64,000 nucleotides of DNA from Bremia lactucae (GCF_004359215.1 NC_090619.1:2424430-2488429), one strand, 5' to 3'. Positions 31,166-42,740 are shown, counted from the first letter of the stretch. Program-made: numbers and translations. The notes: generated by a model not told the origin, from the sequence alone.

Positions 31166-33733
31166 ATGAATGCTATCCTGACAACTCCACGCTCATTGCC
31201 GAGTCAAGTCTTGCTTCGTACAGAAGTGGAAGCGTTATGCTCACGACTATCTTCAAGTGCAGCATACTCGCGCATCCTTCGAGAAATGGAAGATAGCATG
31301 CGAGGCACACACTTGCTCTTTATTTATAATGCTGAATCCCTCTTCATTCACCTTTGTACACAGCTTGGTGTTGATTACTCGTCGGAAATGGCACTTACGT
31401 TTGCGTCATTGTTGCTTGCGAGTGGTTTTGAACCACTTTATCCTGAGATTGCCGAGATACTCTCTGCGCCATGCTGTCGATTTTTGCCGCATCTAAGCCG
31501 GAACCTGTCTCTTCATTCCTTATCGTCAAGTCAACGTCCGACACTGAAGCAATTGTTGTTGTACTATTCGCCAAGACTTGCTTCCTACTTAAGCCAACAC
31601 TTTACATCGTGGCATCATACGCCCCATAAGAATTGTAATGAAAAGGGAGAATGTGGGACGATACCGGATTCTTGGCTTTCTTCTTTTTTTGAAGATATAG
31701 GAACTGGCAGCGATTCTGCTAACTTTGACTTTTTACTGAAAGTATGGGACTGCAGCTTAGTGATGGAGGCGTATGTCGCGCATGAAAATGCGCCTCTTCT
31801 TACTGTCTTTTTCATTACGCTGTACGCTGTTATCATGGCTGAAAACGCCTTGATGCGCATGCCGAGGGAGCAGCTTCGTCATAGTATGGCAGTTACTCTC
31901 TTGAATTCGTTGCTGCACGGAGAAGTGACAAAGAGCGCAAATTTTGTTCAAGACGTTCGCCAATTACTGGAGTGCACGCCACCAAGCATTTGCACAAAAC
32001 TACGCAATTTTGCCATGAAGTCTTCAGAAGCTGTCGATTACAAGTCTGTTGGTGTCCAAGCAGTGAGTACTTCTTTTGGAACCAGCAGTCGTTGTGGAAT
32101 GCGCAATTTGCATACAGCATCGACACGAAGTATTCATAACGACGCTTCGAGCATGACGTTCAATATGCCCATTAACTTGCTTACAAATGTTCCGGTTAAT
32201 TACACGGCAGCATTGCCATCATCGACAAGTAATGCGTCGAAAAATTTCATTCAAGCTCAGCAACTCAAACATGTGCAGGCAATGGGTATAGCACCTGTCT
32301 CCGTGGCATTGGAGGCTCAGGAAATCATATCATCCGTCTTCGGAATAGAAGGGCACGAAACGGAATTTACTCGCTATTTTATTGTCGACTGTCGTAAATA
32401 TGAAGATTCGCAATGTGGCCGATTCCCAAAAGCATTTCATTTCGATCCAGCCGCTAATTCTGATGCAGCTCTAGTGGATCAAGTGATCGCGGCGCTCGGT
32501 CCTTCGAAACATTCTGGAGTCCACGTATGCGTGATGGGGCAAGGGTACGCGCATATTGCTGAAGAGTTGCGCCGGTTTCAATTACAACAAGGGGTACCAG
32601 CAGCTTCGCCGTTCTCCTTAAGCGAACAATTGCACGCAAAAGACCAGATGCGTGTGCGATCTTCGAAAGAGTTCTTATTAAAGCACGGATATCCTCGTGT
32701 AAGCGTCATCAATGGAGGATATGCTGCTGCTCATGGCTTCCTGTTTCGTTCTCACGACTTAACCGTTGACTATCTTGCCGATCACAACACACTCAACTGC
32801 AAACTCTGTCAGCATGACGGAAGCATGAACGCTATTCTTCCCTCTCATTTCTCGCAAGTCGAAGGGTCTGATAAGAAGAGGGAATCTGACAATTGCCGGG
32901 ACTTTGGACGATCTAAGATCTCAAAAATGAGCGATGAGTTGCCTCATACGTCGGTCGAAGGTTCCAAGTATACAGACATTGATCTCATTTCTCCAAGCGC
33001 AGACTTTAAAATTTTAGCAACTGATTCGTATTACTCGAGCGTTGCTGGGGCATTCAAGACTGGTAGCAAAACACTTCTGAACCCGACGGTGGGTGGCACA
33101 AAATGGCTTTTCAAGAAGTCTGCCGCCAGAACCGCCGAATTTGCAAACGCTGCAGCTTATATGAGTAATTTAAGCAGCAAAAATGTAACGGGAAGTATGC
33201 AGGGTGTCACCGTGGTGGACACATCATCCGAAGTACTTGAAAAGAAGACAAAGCAAGCAATGCCGAATTTGAGCAAATTTCGCAACTCATTGGCAGCAAT
33301 TGGCTCTGAAAGTCTGGAAATGCTTAAGAAAGTCGAATCGGTTATGGAACACGTCGTCGAGCAAGTTTCGGTAGTGACATCTTCCTCTGCAGCTAGAATA
33401 CGAGTTCCATTTCCATCCACTTCATCGCCTAGCTTGAAAGACGCAGCAGCAGTGGCTACACAATCAACATCACAGTCGCAATCAGTGAGCACAAATTCAG
33501 CCAGTGCGCTTCTAAAGTCACGAGCTGCTCTTTCACCTGACCCAGCTTACAGCACATTTTATCACGAGTCTACTGATGAATTGTTTGCAATTGATGACGA
33601 CGATGATGATGGATATAATGAAGGACAGTTTGTTCAGCGCATAGAACTAAGCAATAGCCGCTCTTCGTTCATGTCGAGCTTTGCAAGCGACTCTCCAGTC
33701 GCAGCTGAATCTGTACACAACATAGTCAAGTGA
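31166..33733 (+). CDS. TBC1D23: TBC1D23-like TBC and rhodanese domain protein
   Basis: An 855-codon intronless frame from ATG. The first ~290 residues are a diverged TBC (Rab-GAP-like) domain: LFIYNAESLFIHLC, ALTFASLLLASGFEPLYPE and FFITLYAVIMAENALM. A rhodanese-like domain follows at about 395-525 (YFIVDCRKYEDSQCGRF, VCVMGQGYAHIAEELRRF, VSVINGGYAAAHGF), without an obvious catalytic cysteine in the active loop. TBC1D23 proteins have this same pair of domains. They lack GAP activity and bridge golgins on the trans-Golgi to endosome-derived vesicles. The C-terminal third is Ser-rich and includes an acidic run near 810. The usual C-terminal PH-like domain was not recognised by eye. Confidence 0.8.
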   Translation: MNAILTTPRSLPSQVLLRTEVEALCSRLSSSAAYSRILREMEDSMRGTHLLFIYNAESLFIHLCTQLGVDYSSEMALTFASLLLASGFEPLYPEIAEILSAPCCRFLPHLSRNLSLHSLSSSQRPTLKQLLLYYSPRLASYLSQHFTSWHHTPHKNCNEKGECGTIPDSWLSSFFEDIGTGSDSANFDFLLKVWDCSLVMEAYVAHENAPLLTVFFITLYAVIMAENALMRMPREQLRHSMAVTLLNSLLHGEVTKSANFVQDVRQLLECTPPSICTKLRNFAMKSSEAVDYKSVGVQAVSTSFGTSSRCGMRNLHTASTRSIHNDASSMTFNMPINLLTNVPVNYTAALPSSTSNASKNFIQAQQLKHVQAMGIAPVSVALEAQEIISSVFGIEGHETEFTRYFIVDCRKYEDSQCGRFPKAFHFDPAANSDAALVDQVIAALGPSKHSGVHVCVMGQGYAHIAEELRRFQLQQGVPAASPFSLSEQLHAKDQMRVRSSKEFLLKHGYPRVSVINGGYAAAHGFLFRSHDLTVDYLADHNTLNCKLCQHDGSMNAILPSHFSQVEGSDKKRESDNCRDFGRSKISKMSDELPHTSVEGSKYTDIDLISPSADFKILATDSYYSSVAGAFKTGSKTLLNPTVGGTKWLFKKSAARTAEFANAAAYMSNLSSKNVTGSMQGVTVVDTSSEVLEKKTKQAMPNLSKFRNSLAAIGSESLEMLKKVESVMEHVVEQVSVVTSSSAARIRVPFPSTSSPSLKDAAAVATQSTSQSQSVSTNSASALLKSRAALSPDPAYSTFYHESTDELFAIDDDDDDGYNEGQFVQRIELSNSRSSFMSSFASDSPVAAESVHNIVK

Positions 33734-33906
33734 TGGGTCAGCATTGAGCAAAGGATAGTAGTGAGCCGCACTGATGTCGTCTTGTCTTCTTCGTGTGTTG
33801 TACGAAAAAATACACCAATTGCAGCCCTTGGCGCTACTAACTATACTTGAGAGCATGAATTTACGATGCATCGGCCTGATGTGAGACCTTTTTGTTGTGC
33901 TGGAAG

Positions 33907-34089
33907 ATGCCACGTTTACCGAGGGCGACTTCACTTGCTGCTGCACATTGCATGAATGACTTATTTAATGAAGAATGCGCTCATGGTGACCATCGATTAC
34001 ATGTGGAAGTCTGGAACTGGCCAGAATTAAGAAAAATGCAATTTGAACAAACTTTAGCAGCGTGGCGAGGCTGTCGTAAGACCAAGTAG
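33907..34089 (+). CDS. Small open frame, doubtful
   Basis: A 60-codon frame from ATG with moderate composition (Trp, His and Cys present, basic C-terminus). It matches no family I know. It may be an unrelated short gene, an exon, or chance; it begins ~170 bases after the TBC gene. Confidence 0.2.
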   Translation: MPRLPRATSLAAAHCMNDLFNEECAHGDHRLHVEVWNWPELRKMQFEQTLAAWRGCRKTK

Positions 34090-34674
34090 AAAGTTTACGA
34101 CAAGAGCATATTTAGCCTCAGTCTTTTGGATGCACATAAAACGCAAGCGCTTTTGTGGTGATTCACGTACGACTCATCCATTATGACTTGTTGCTCTCGC
34201 CAACAGCGACTACCAATGACTGACAAGAAGCGTGCACAGGCGCCTACCATTTTGGGGTTGCATGAACATAAACACGTGGCGCGACCTTAATACCGAGCTA
34301 GAAAGATTGCTGGACGTCGTTTTTACATACTAATCCGAAGACCCTGACGATGCAGCATATCCACGCTTTGTCTCTTTTTCCTCACTTTCAGTATTCCAAT
34401 AGTAAGAGCTACCAATTTAGAGTTAACTTCGACATGTTTTTAAAATTGACACAATGAGTTGCGGTCTTAGTTGTGACTTCACAAAATTGCCGGGTCACAC
34501 TGGTACGATAGCAAGTTGCAGTCTGCTTGGTGACAAGTTAAATCGCTGATCCAGAAAAAGAAGAGGTAACAATATCATAGCCTAACGATACATTACGTCA
34601 TGCCTTAAATCATATATAACCCTCCTTCTTCTGTCGCACCCCAATGATACGCCTTTAATTACAGAACTTTCTTC
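34090..34674. other. Intergenic region
   Basis: No coding sequence was recognised on either strand. It should include the 3' UTR of the ankyrin-SAM gene (minus strand). Confidence 0.45.
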
Positions 34675-36739
34675 TCATACGTCAGATTGCAATAAAGGAG
34701 CTGTCACTGACCCTCGTCGCTCATGGCGATAAGAAATTCCCTCTGTACTAACAATGCTGGATATTGACGACTGTTTCGTAATGGCCGGAAGCATACTTAG
34801 TGTCGGCGATGATAGGGGTTCCGTCCCAGTAGCCTCAGCACTTTCATCGAGTAACGTTAATTGGTTACGCAGCTCCTCAATATGAGAAAGAACTACCCGC
34901 CGATGTCCTTTTTTTACTTTCATGTCGATCAAGTCATCTTCATCGATCGTAGCCACACCTCGTAGCGTATCAAATCCATCTTTTTCAAAATATTGCGCAT
35001 ATTCTTCCATCTTAAAGAACTTGAGCCAATTGTACACCGTCTCAATATCTAATAGCCACACCAAACAAAAAGTGTCAAATTGAAACCCCTCCTACTTATC
35101 AAGTTTTCTTTGAAGGTGACATACTTCTGCTTCGCGAAGCAAAACTATCCTCTCCTTCACCCACTGTTGTATCCAGCAACAAAGTTGATTTCTCGTCATT
35201 TGTCGAGTATTCATCGTTGCCTTCCTCCCATGCTTGCAAATAATTTGCAAGGGAGCTATGACCGGCCTCAAATGCACAGCGTGATGGGCTTTTGTTTGTC
35301 TACAGAGTACATGGTATAATTTAGAATAAGTATTTTGTCATCGATAGATTTATCAGGACATACTAAGGTCAATGAAAGAAACTCAGACGAATCTTGAGCC
35401 TTCCGAATAAGCCAATACGCACATTCCTTATTACCCCCAAGCGCAGCACTATGCAACGCATTACGGCCAAACTGTAGTCATAATCAGCAATATTAATACC
35501 TTGGCCCAACCAAAACATTAAATGATTTCAGCAATTCCTTTTACCTTATCAACATCGGTCCAAACAGTAAAATGATCGCATAAGAGCTTTAATGTCGACA
35601 AATGGCCGTATTCGGCAGCAAAATGCATTGCATTCTTACCATTCTATCGCATACAATTACAATAGTCTACTCAGCACGATAGGTCCCTATTATGATTTTT
35701 CTTAATCTAATTACCTTATCACGAATAAACCGCAAAGGGTACGCTCCATTAATATCGGCTATTATTCGCGCAATTTCTTCGTCGTCTCCCACCTCGGCTG
35801 CATGCACAAATTTCTACCCAAATATGAAATCCACTTTTGACATCAAGTATGTGACAACACCGGACACACGAAAGCCGTACCTGCGCGGTCTCGTACCAAT
35901 TTTTTAAAAACTGAACACATTTTTGCTTGTGTTTGTCCTTGGCAATCTGATATGCCGTCTTGTTGTCCTATTCCGTACAGAGTGTAAGTATGTGCGTCAT
36001 GTTAGTCTTACTTCCATCGAAACATACGCACATAGCTCGTAATGTGAATGTCAATGCCTTTCATACACAAGTACTGGATAACCTCCTTTCTTCCTTTAGA
36101 CGCAGCCCAATGCAGACAAGTGCCTCCATACTGCATCCACATACAAAACAATCAGCTTTTTTCGGCCTATTGCTCGGAAATTTGATCCTACCTCATCAAC
36201 CGCGTTAATATCAATAGGACTTAAACACTCTTCCAGTAGATACGAGACCACGTCCAAATGACCATTAATCGCGGCAGAACAATGCGCTAATCGGCCAAAC
36301 TTGTCGGGCGCGTCCAGCGGCGCTCCATTCTCGACCAGATACTGAACAACCTCCAAATGTCCATAGAAAGCTGCATAGTGTAGTGCAGTTTGGTCGTCGT
36401 GGTCCATTGCGCTCCAGTCCACGGTGACTTGCTTTCCCATCCATTGTACCATCTCAAGCTGTCCGGACGCCGCTGCTCCGTGCAGCGCCGAGCAGCCGTG
36501 CTGCAGTCACCAAGAGTATCAAAGCACAAGGAGCGTCAGCCAGGTACGATAAAGTGCAAATCATAACTCTGACTCGCCTGGTTGCGGTAATTGACGTCAG
36601 CATGCAGCGCCTTCACGAGGTGTTCAACCTCAAGTAGCTTTCCGCGATTAGCCTTGCAGATAAGGACATCGCCTAGCGTGTAGTTCTCTAAAATAGGCGG
36701 GGCATTCGCGCTAAGCGGCAACTGTACTACGCGATTCAT
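34675..36739 (-). CDS. Ankyrin-repeat and SAM-domain protein (nine exons)
   Basis: I read exons 36739-36578, 36500-36192, 36130-36032, 35967-35881, 35813-35715, 35643-35545, 35471-35364, 35299-35125 and 35048-34675, giving 503 residues. Ankyrin repeats fill about 50-320, for example GCSALHGAAASGQLEMVQWM, QTALHYAAFYGHLEVVQYL, YGGTCLHWAASKGRKEVIQY, KNAMHFAAEYGHLSTLKLL and RNALHSAALGGN. A Ser-rich linker follows, then a SAM domain (ETVYNWLKFFKMEEYAQYF, about 382-440) and a Ser-rich tail. Introns are 61-77 nt; several exons are 99 nt, one repeat each. Intron 1 begins GC rather than GT (CAG|GCGAGT). An upstream ATG at 36,803 could be used if a 46-nt intron (36,767-36,722) is removed; that is less likely. 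The role is probably scaffolding. Confidence 0.8.
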
Positions 36740-36803
36740 TAAACCAATACGTCGCGCTCGGTCAAACCTGATCAAAGTAAGGGGCAAAGGAGCCGTGCGA
36801 CAT

Positions 36804-37394
36804 GACGGTTGTCCAACCCTTATAAAAGATTGTGCTACATTTATGGTACATCAGCTACTTCAACGTACTCATCAACACGCATGGTCTCCAACTCTTGTCT
36901 CCACGTACGAGAGTTCTTTGGGCCAATATGCGCCTTCACGACGCCTACATAACTTCTATCACTGAAATTTTTAGGTTTCAAATTTAGGGATCTCTTTTGA
37001 AGCTTCTCATCATGCCTATCATTTCAATGTGATGCGTTCATACTACTAACCGTCGAAGAATTCCGATATGTATTTTTGTTTTTTTTCGATCTGCTCCTGA
37101 TTAAATTTCGCGCAGAATTCGAATATCATGCGGGATATTGTACCAATGGCATCTTGGTTACGATTATCACATATTGGCAGCATTTGGTTTGCACGAGCCT
37201 GGCGTCTGGACTTTATCAGTACATGTCCAGATACATAAGTTTATTAAGTAGATAGGTACATTATCCTCTAAAGTCGCAAAGAATTACACTTACCACAACC
37301 TCGCATTGCTAAGTACGTTTGGTTACAACAAGAAGGAACCAACTTGAGGAAGCAATAAGTCGGAGTGTAGTGACCAAAGAGAACTGCAGCTATT
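36804..37394 (-). CDS. Possible terminal exon of an unidentified gene (37,046-37,231)
   Basis: On the minus strand an open stretch of about 60 codons runs from ~37,231 to a TAG at 37,046-37,048. Its translation includes ARANQMLPICDNRNQ and the helical, charged end CAKFNQEQIEKKQKYISEFF. It looks protein-coding, but I could not find a convincing upstream exon; a good donor GTAAGT just after an ATG near 37,306 does not join it in frame. An internal ATG would give 46 residues. The remaining bases are the flanks of the ankyrin-SAM gene and of the R-SNARE gene. Confidence 0.3.
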
Positions 37395-38287
37395 ATGTCC
37401 ATTTACTACTGTGTCGTGGCCAATAGCTACTGCTCATTGGCTGAGCATAGCAATGGTGGCGACAAGAGGATGAACGAGTTTGCACAGAAGCTTCTCAAGA
37501 AGCTTAACTTGGCCGAGGACGCGGTCGAAGCTATGGAATTCGAGGGGAAGACGTACAGTTACCGCGTTGACAATGAAGTGGCCTACGTTTGCGTCACAAA
37601 TGCAGCATTCGGCAAGAGGTTCGCTTGTTAATGATACTATGTTATGATAATAGACGTCTAATGGACTTAATGGCAGCTCCGCGGCACTTTTTTTAAAGTA
37701 TATTAATCAGCTTTTCGACCACCAGTTCGGTATTCGAGGCAAGGCAACAAAACTTAAGTTGGACATGAATCGGGACTTTGCACCGACACTTAAGAAGCAA
37801 ATGGTCGGCTCTTAACCCCATTGAGATACATGGAGATGCCATTCTTACGGTGGCGTAAAATGTAGGAAACGTTTTCATCGGATCAGGGGGCTGAGAAGCT
37901 GCAAGTGCTTAAGAAGGACCTTGACCATGTTAGAAATAGTGTGCAAGTTAATATCAGTGAGCTTATGTCGCTAGTGGATGAGAAGCCAAGGTTTTTGCGT
38001 CTAAATTTGACGTTAATCTGAACAGACAAAGTGCTGGAAAGGGGCGATAAAATTGAATTGCTTGTGGACAAGACGGACCAGCTTAAGTACGTCGATGCTT
38101 GATATATTAGATGGTGCGAGGCTGTGTACTGACTCGAATAATATGCAGCTCTCAGTCTGCCGCATTTGCCAAATCTAGCACGACACTACGCCGTCACATG
38201 TGGTGGGAAAATGTGAAGATGAATATTGCGATTGGAGCAATAGTTGCGGTCTGTGTGCTAGCCAATTTTATACATTCAATGACGTGA
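37395..38287 (+). CDS. VAMP7: VAMP7-type R-SNARE with longin domain (five exons)
   Basis: Vesicle R-SNARE that pairs with Q-SNAREs to drive fusion at endosomal, vacuolar or plasma membranes. I read exons 37395-37618, 37677-37803, 37866-37956, 38026-38086 and 38149-38287 (introns 58, 62, 69 and 62 nt, all GT-AG), giving 213 residues. An N-terminal longin domain (about 1-115: SIYYCVVANSYCSLAEHS, VAYVCVTNAAFGK, FLKYINQLFDHQFG) is followed by the linker MNRDFAPTLKKQM. The SNARE motif includes NINKVLERGDKIELLVDKTD, whose Arg in LERGD is the zero-layer residue. A C-terminal anchor (IAIGAIVAVCVLANFI) follows MWWENVKMN. Every join restores residues shared with plant VAMP71 and animal VAMP7, so the gene looks intact. 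Confidence 0.88.
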
Positions 38288-39005
38288 ACTCACTTTTACG
38301 TTTGCGTTGGTTTTACCTCAGCTATTTCTGATACTTGTGTTTCTTTATATCAAGGCGAAAGTGGCTTGAAACCATTACATGAACAGGTTAGTAGTGATAC
38401 ATGCGCATGAGATGATAATGTAATAGCTAGTGCAGCATACAGCTCGACCAAATTGACTGATCAAATCGTCATTCGATTTTAGACCTTGAGCTATGTGTAT
38501 AAATGGTGCAGGATAGCTCCGAATTAATAATTTTAAAGTATGTACTTATAATCACGGTTTCAAGTGGATACTCAATTGGTAGTCCAATATGTTAAATGAT
38601 ATTTTTTAAATCGCAGTTGCTGTGTTCCACCACATCGAAATACAATACACGTGAAAAATTAATGTGGCGATATGCTTGGATAATAATTTACAGCCAATCA
38701 CTGGTCTTGTGGCAGCACATGACACTCTTAAATTAAGTTTAATGGAGGTACTTAGCACGACATCCATTAGCGACAAGGTGGCAGCCAGGCTGATCAAGAA
38801 GTTCATATCTAGCAAGGAAGAAGAGGATAACACTGATCTTATGGTACGCTCTTAAATTGCTGGACGAAGAAATTCTTCCTGACTTTAGTTTGTTGTGATG
38901 AAGATGAATGATGAGGTTAAATTTCAGTTGGCACAGGTTCTGGCATACCTAGAAGGCATAAAGCCTCACATACTGCATGCGGACTACGAGCACATACAAT
39001 ATTAG
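38288..39005 (+). CDS. Possible exons of an unidentified gene
   Basis: Two stretches look coding. About 38,692-38,844 (ITGLVAAHDTLKLSLMEVL, then DKVAARLIKKFISSKEEEDN) ends at a good donor, ATG|GTACGC. About 38,931-39,005 (LAQVLAYLEGIKPHILHADY) begins after TTTCAG and ends in TAG. Joined in frame they give ~75 residues of a helical protein I do not recognise. Upstream exons were not found, so start and size are unknown. Confidence 0.3.
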
Positions 39006-39491
39006 GTCTATCAATTTCACAGCTATGCTGCAGCTTTCCTTTTTGTTCTTTTGTCTTGACATTTCAGGCACTCACTATATGTGTGCAGTACTGTTGAGTA
39101 ATGTATGGCATATGACTTACTGTATGATAGAATTATGACGCAGTCAATATTATCGAGACATAAGTAGATTATTAAATATAGAGGATGGTCACTAGCAGAA
39201 TACGAGTCAGACAAATAGAGGTGCCTTTGCGGCACGGAATATTGGAGAACACAGTCCAGGACGTTGTTCCCAGCTGTTCATTCACAGCCTGTTGAGCGAA
39301 CGCTTCACGCTCTAATATTAGTAAATGCCGGAAATTTTAATCAATGCATTAATCAATAGAACAACTGTAATGGGAAGTATCGTTACATGAAATTAACACT
39401 TAAAAGTAAGGTTAATTAATATTTTATCTAAAAGGTAGATAATATTTGGAGATTATTACTTTACATAGTAATATTCTCAAAGCTTATCAGC
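39006..39491. other. AT-rich boundary between gene island and repeats
   Basis: No gene recognised. Repeat-derived sequence begins at about 39,490. Confidence 0.4.
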
Positions 39492-41109
39492 TTAGCAACG
39501 ATGCACAAGCTTTTGTCCCGAGCCGATGAATTTAATGCCGAAGCCGAAACTTCGAGCTCCTCCGCGAAGAATTCGAAGCATGAGTGGAAGTAGCAGCAAT
39601 ACTAGCTCGATCATCATAAACGCCGCTTGTCCAATGGCCCTCGCCCCACTAGCAACATGGGTATCGTCGTGCATTAGTAGATAGATATAGGCCATTATAT
39701 CTACCTGCTCCGCCGTCCAGTCAGCACCGGACGCGCGCAAAGAGAGAGACAGATGAGACTTTATTACATGTTTTGTATTAGTTTATATTTGAGTTAGTAT
39801 CAAATAGATAGAAGCAGAAGAACTTAATTATATTAAATACAGCTCTACTTTTAACCCTCTTTAAAGCAAGTGTTTTAAAGAGAGTCTTCCTCTGCACGTA
39901 CTAGTGTACGTATAGTGACGTGAGGCACCACTCGCACTAAAGCCGTGCGAAGTGGACTTGTACTAAAGCAGTACAAGTCGGCAGTGCCCCGTTTCAACAA
40001 CCGGATCGAGAGGGAGAAAGGAAAAGATCGCGTACGATACAAAAATGCACACACCTTCAAGCCCAGTGAAAAAAAACGGTGTGACCGTCTTCTCTCACGT
40101 GGAGTGAGGTAGTTGGTGGCCGCCTAAGCGACCTCACTCAACGAACTAGGATTCTTAGGACAAGTGTCGTCACGGAATCGGTTACCCGGCCTCACGTGCG
40201 ATAAGAAAAAGTTTTCAGACTGATTTATATTTAATCGAATTCAATATAAAACCTTTTAACCAATCAAAAGATGCCATCTCTGTAGATGTGCACCCCTATA
40301 TTTCGAGCGTGTTATTCTGAATACCTCGGATCTCGGATGACGCAAGCCGTCATTCCTTCCACTGTGAATGCACCTATGTGCATCACATACATAAGGGTAT
40401 TAAATAGATAGAAGCAGAAGAACTTAATTATATTAAATCCAGCTTTACTTTTAACCCTCTTTAAAGCAATTGTTTTAAAGAGAGTGTTCCTCTGCACGTA
40501 CTAGTGTACGTGAAGTGACGTGAAGCACCACTTGCACTGAAGCCGTGCGAAGTGGACTTGTACTGAAGCAGTACAAGTCAGCAGTGCCCCGTTTCAACAA
40601 CCGGATCGAGGGGGAGAAAGGAAAAAATCGCGTAAGATACGAAAATGCACACACTTTCACTTTCAAGCCCAGTGAAAAAAACGATGTGACCGTCTTCTCT
40701 CACGTGCAGTGAGGTAGTTGGTGGCCGCCTAAGCGACCTCACTCAACGAAGTAAGAACCTAAGGACAAGTGTCGTCACGGAAGCGGTTACCGGCCTCATG
40801 TGCGTTAAGAAATAGTTTTCAGACTGATTTATATTTTATCGAATTTAATATAAAACCTTTTAACCAATCAACAGAAGCAATCTCTGTAGATGTGCACCCC
40901 TATATTACCGAGCGTGTTATTCTGAATACCTCGGATCTCGGATGACGCAAGCCGTCATCCCTTTCACTGTGAATGCACCTATGTGCATCACATGCATAAG
41001 GGTGGGTCACTGTGTAGACTACCAAGTGGCAGGTGTAATGAAGTAATTGACTATCCTGTTAAGCAAACAAAGTGTACTTAATGGGCGTGTAACACAGGGC
41101 AACTTTACC
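39492..41109. repeat. Tandem complex of LTR-like repeats with ~600-bp period
   Basis: The segment from about 39,800 to 40,399 is repeated at about 40,400-41,005 with minor differences (GAAGCAGAAGAACTTAATTA at 39,811 and 40,411). Each unit contains three stem-loops and a CAGTGCCCCGTTTCA edge (near 39,997 and 40,597). The outer part to 41,109 ends TTTACCCCGTTACA. The purine tract AAAAGAGGAGGTGG on the minus strand directly precedes TGTAACGGGG at 41,109, fitting a 3' LTR of the minus-strand element A. The part from 40,070 to 41,109 matches the other LTR at 47,513-48,007. A diverged leader frame lies at 39,492-39,740. Confidence 0.6.
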
Positions 41110-41124
41110 CCGTTACACCACCTC

Positions 41125-42740
41125 CTCTTTTAGAGCGAATTTTACAATCTGTAAAATCGTGAGCGGGAGGAAAGAGGGACAGCAAGCCGCATACGTCGCG
41201 CCGCAGTAGTCCATTCAACCACTCTTTCAGCGAGCAGTGTGCGTACCTACCCGGGTGACATCAGACGACGGATGACATGCCACTTAAGAGGGGCAAAGCT
41301 GATGGGTCGTCTGCAAAGACACCCACGCAACCACGCACTTAGCGCACGCGTCGCAATAAATTGCCGCCGTCGCCAATTGACACAGTTACAACTCCGACAG
41401 CTACTGCTCCTGTCGCGCTATTAATTTAGCTGAACGATCCATTACACTTGCGCAGTTAGGATGTAGATCAGTCGCTCTTGTTGGCTACAATGTGTCGACA
41501 CCGCTGCCATCACCTCATAGTATTGATGAGCACAGCAACCTAATGGAAGGGTGATGACGCTATCATATCCATCCAAAATTCAACCATTGCTCCAAACATG
41601 GAAACGCCTAATGTTGCGAAGGCGAACCTGCCGAGCTTCAACACGGGAACTGTCTCGTCGTATGCGCTAGCTATCTATCGCAACGACCATTCATGATAGC
41701 ACTGCCCATAAAGGTGCAGCTGCGTCTCAGTTAAATAAACAATTAACATCTGTCGTTCAGGCTATCATCCACAACGGCGAGTCTGATGCAGAAGAATCTG
41801 AGCTTAAAGCTACATCGACGGACTCGAACGTGTCCAAATGGTGTCGGAACTTAGTCGTATCGAACGCGGCTATGTGATTTGTGGCATACCACCGATGCCA
41901 CCTCCGTCTGAGTGGCCTTACTCGGATAAAAATAGTGCATCGCTCCTAGAGCGCGCTTCTATAGACGCACATAATTATTATCGCATCTACAGTTCATAGA
42001 AGGCTCAGAAGAAATCACTTGGTGTGTTTCCTCGATCCCGGTCGCGTTGTGTTTTAATGAATCAACCGACCAATACGATGCAGAATTGCTACTCCGTTTT
42101 CCGCCACATCGCGATAAGGCGAAAAAACTGTCACAGTGATTCGACTTCGCTTGTTTGCGTGTGAAGAAATCATGGACGGAACGGAACCTTCTGCTATTTC
42201 CATCACGCTACTTCTACTAGTCCATTTGGACCGAGCGGGGTGGCTCCAGCTGGCGCTACTTTTCATAGACAGCTACCACTCCCGGCACGTCGACGCGCAG
42301 GGCGTCGAACGGTTTCCAAGAGTCAAAATACTTCGGGTATCCTCTTTACTGGACGAGGCTTATGCTTCACGGAGCGGTGGATATGCAACCTTCTAGCAAG
42401 GGAGCGGTGGGTAAGGAAGAGTTGGCTCCCACTAGCATCCACTAATGCAGGCGGCGCCCGATACAAGTGACGATTTCGCCCTCCTTCTCGCGGCAGCCTA
42501 TCCTGCTCCATTCAATCGCAGGCGTTGAGCTGAAATGCAGATAGGGGATCTCGAAAGTCAAGTTTCGCGACTGACTTCAGCTCTCCTCAATGTTCGCTCG
42601 AAGGATCGCCAGGGTTACGAAAGGATGAAACTTAGGCTGGACCTTTTCGATAAATTGATGCGGAGGGATGCGCGTTACGCGCATGATATTCCTCGCTATC
42701 TAAATCCATATCGTGGTGGGAGGAGGTTGTCGGAGTGAAA
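41125..42740 (+). pseudogene. Antisense reading frame of Ty3 element A
   Basis: Lies between the 3' LTR (41,109) and the integrase C-terminus (42,916) of the minus-strand element but codes on the plus strand. An ATG near 41,281 begins MPLKRGKADGSSAKTPTQP. A long piece at about 41,823-42,000 includes MVSELSRIERGYVICGIPP and EWPYSDKNSASLLERAS. The last piece ends at 42,738 with a predicted coiled coil, MQIGDLESQVSRLTSALLN, then LFDKLMRRDARYAHDIPRYL. Stops and frameshifts interrupt it, so it is not intact. No known domain was recognised. Confidence 0.5.

Noticed and set aside
30140..33733. Long minus-strand frames inside the TBC, Ubl and neighbouring genes
   Set aside because: They run opposite to genes with clear domain homology and have no family resemblance, so they are shadow frames.
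39492..39740. Hydrophobic frame WTAEQVDIMAYIYLL..., taken at first for a small membrane protein
   Set aside because: It starts at TTG, and its N-terminal part recurs beside LTR sequence at 17.2 kb, so it is repeat-derived.
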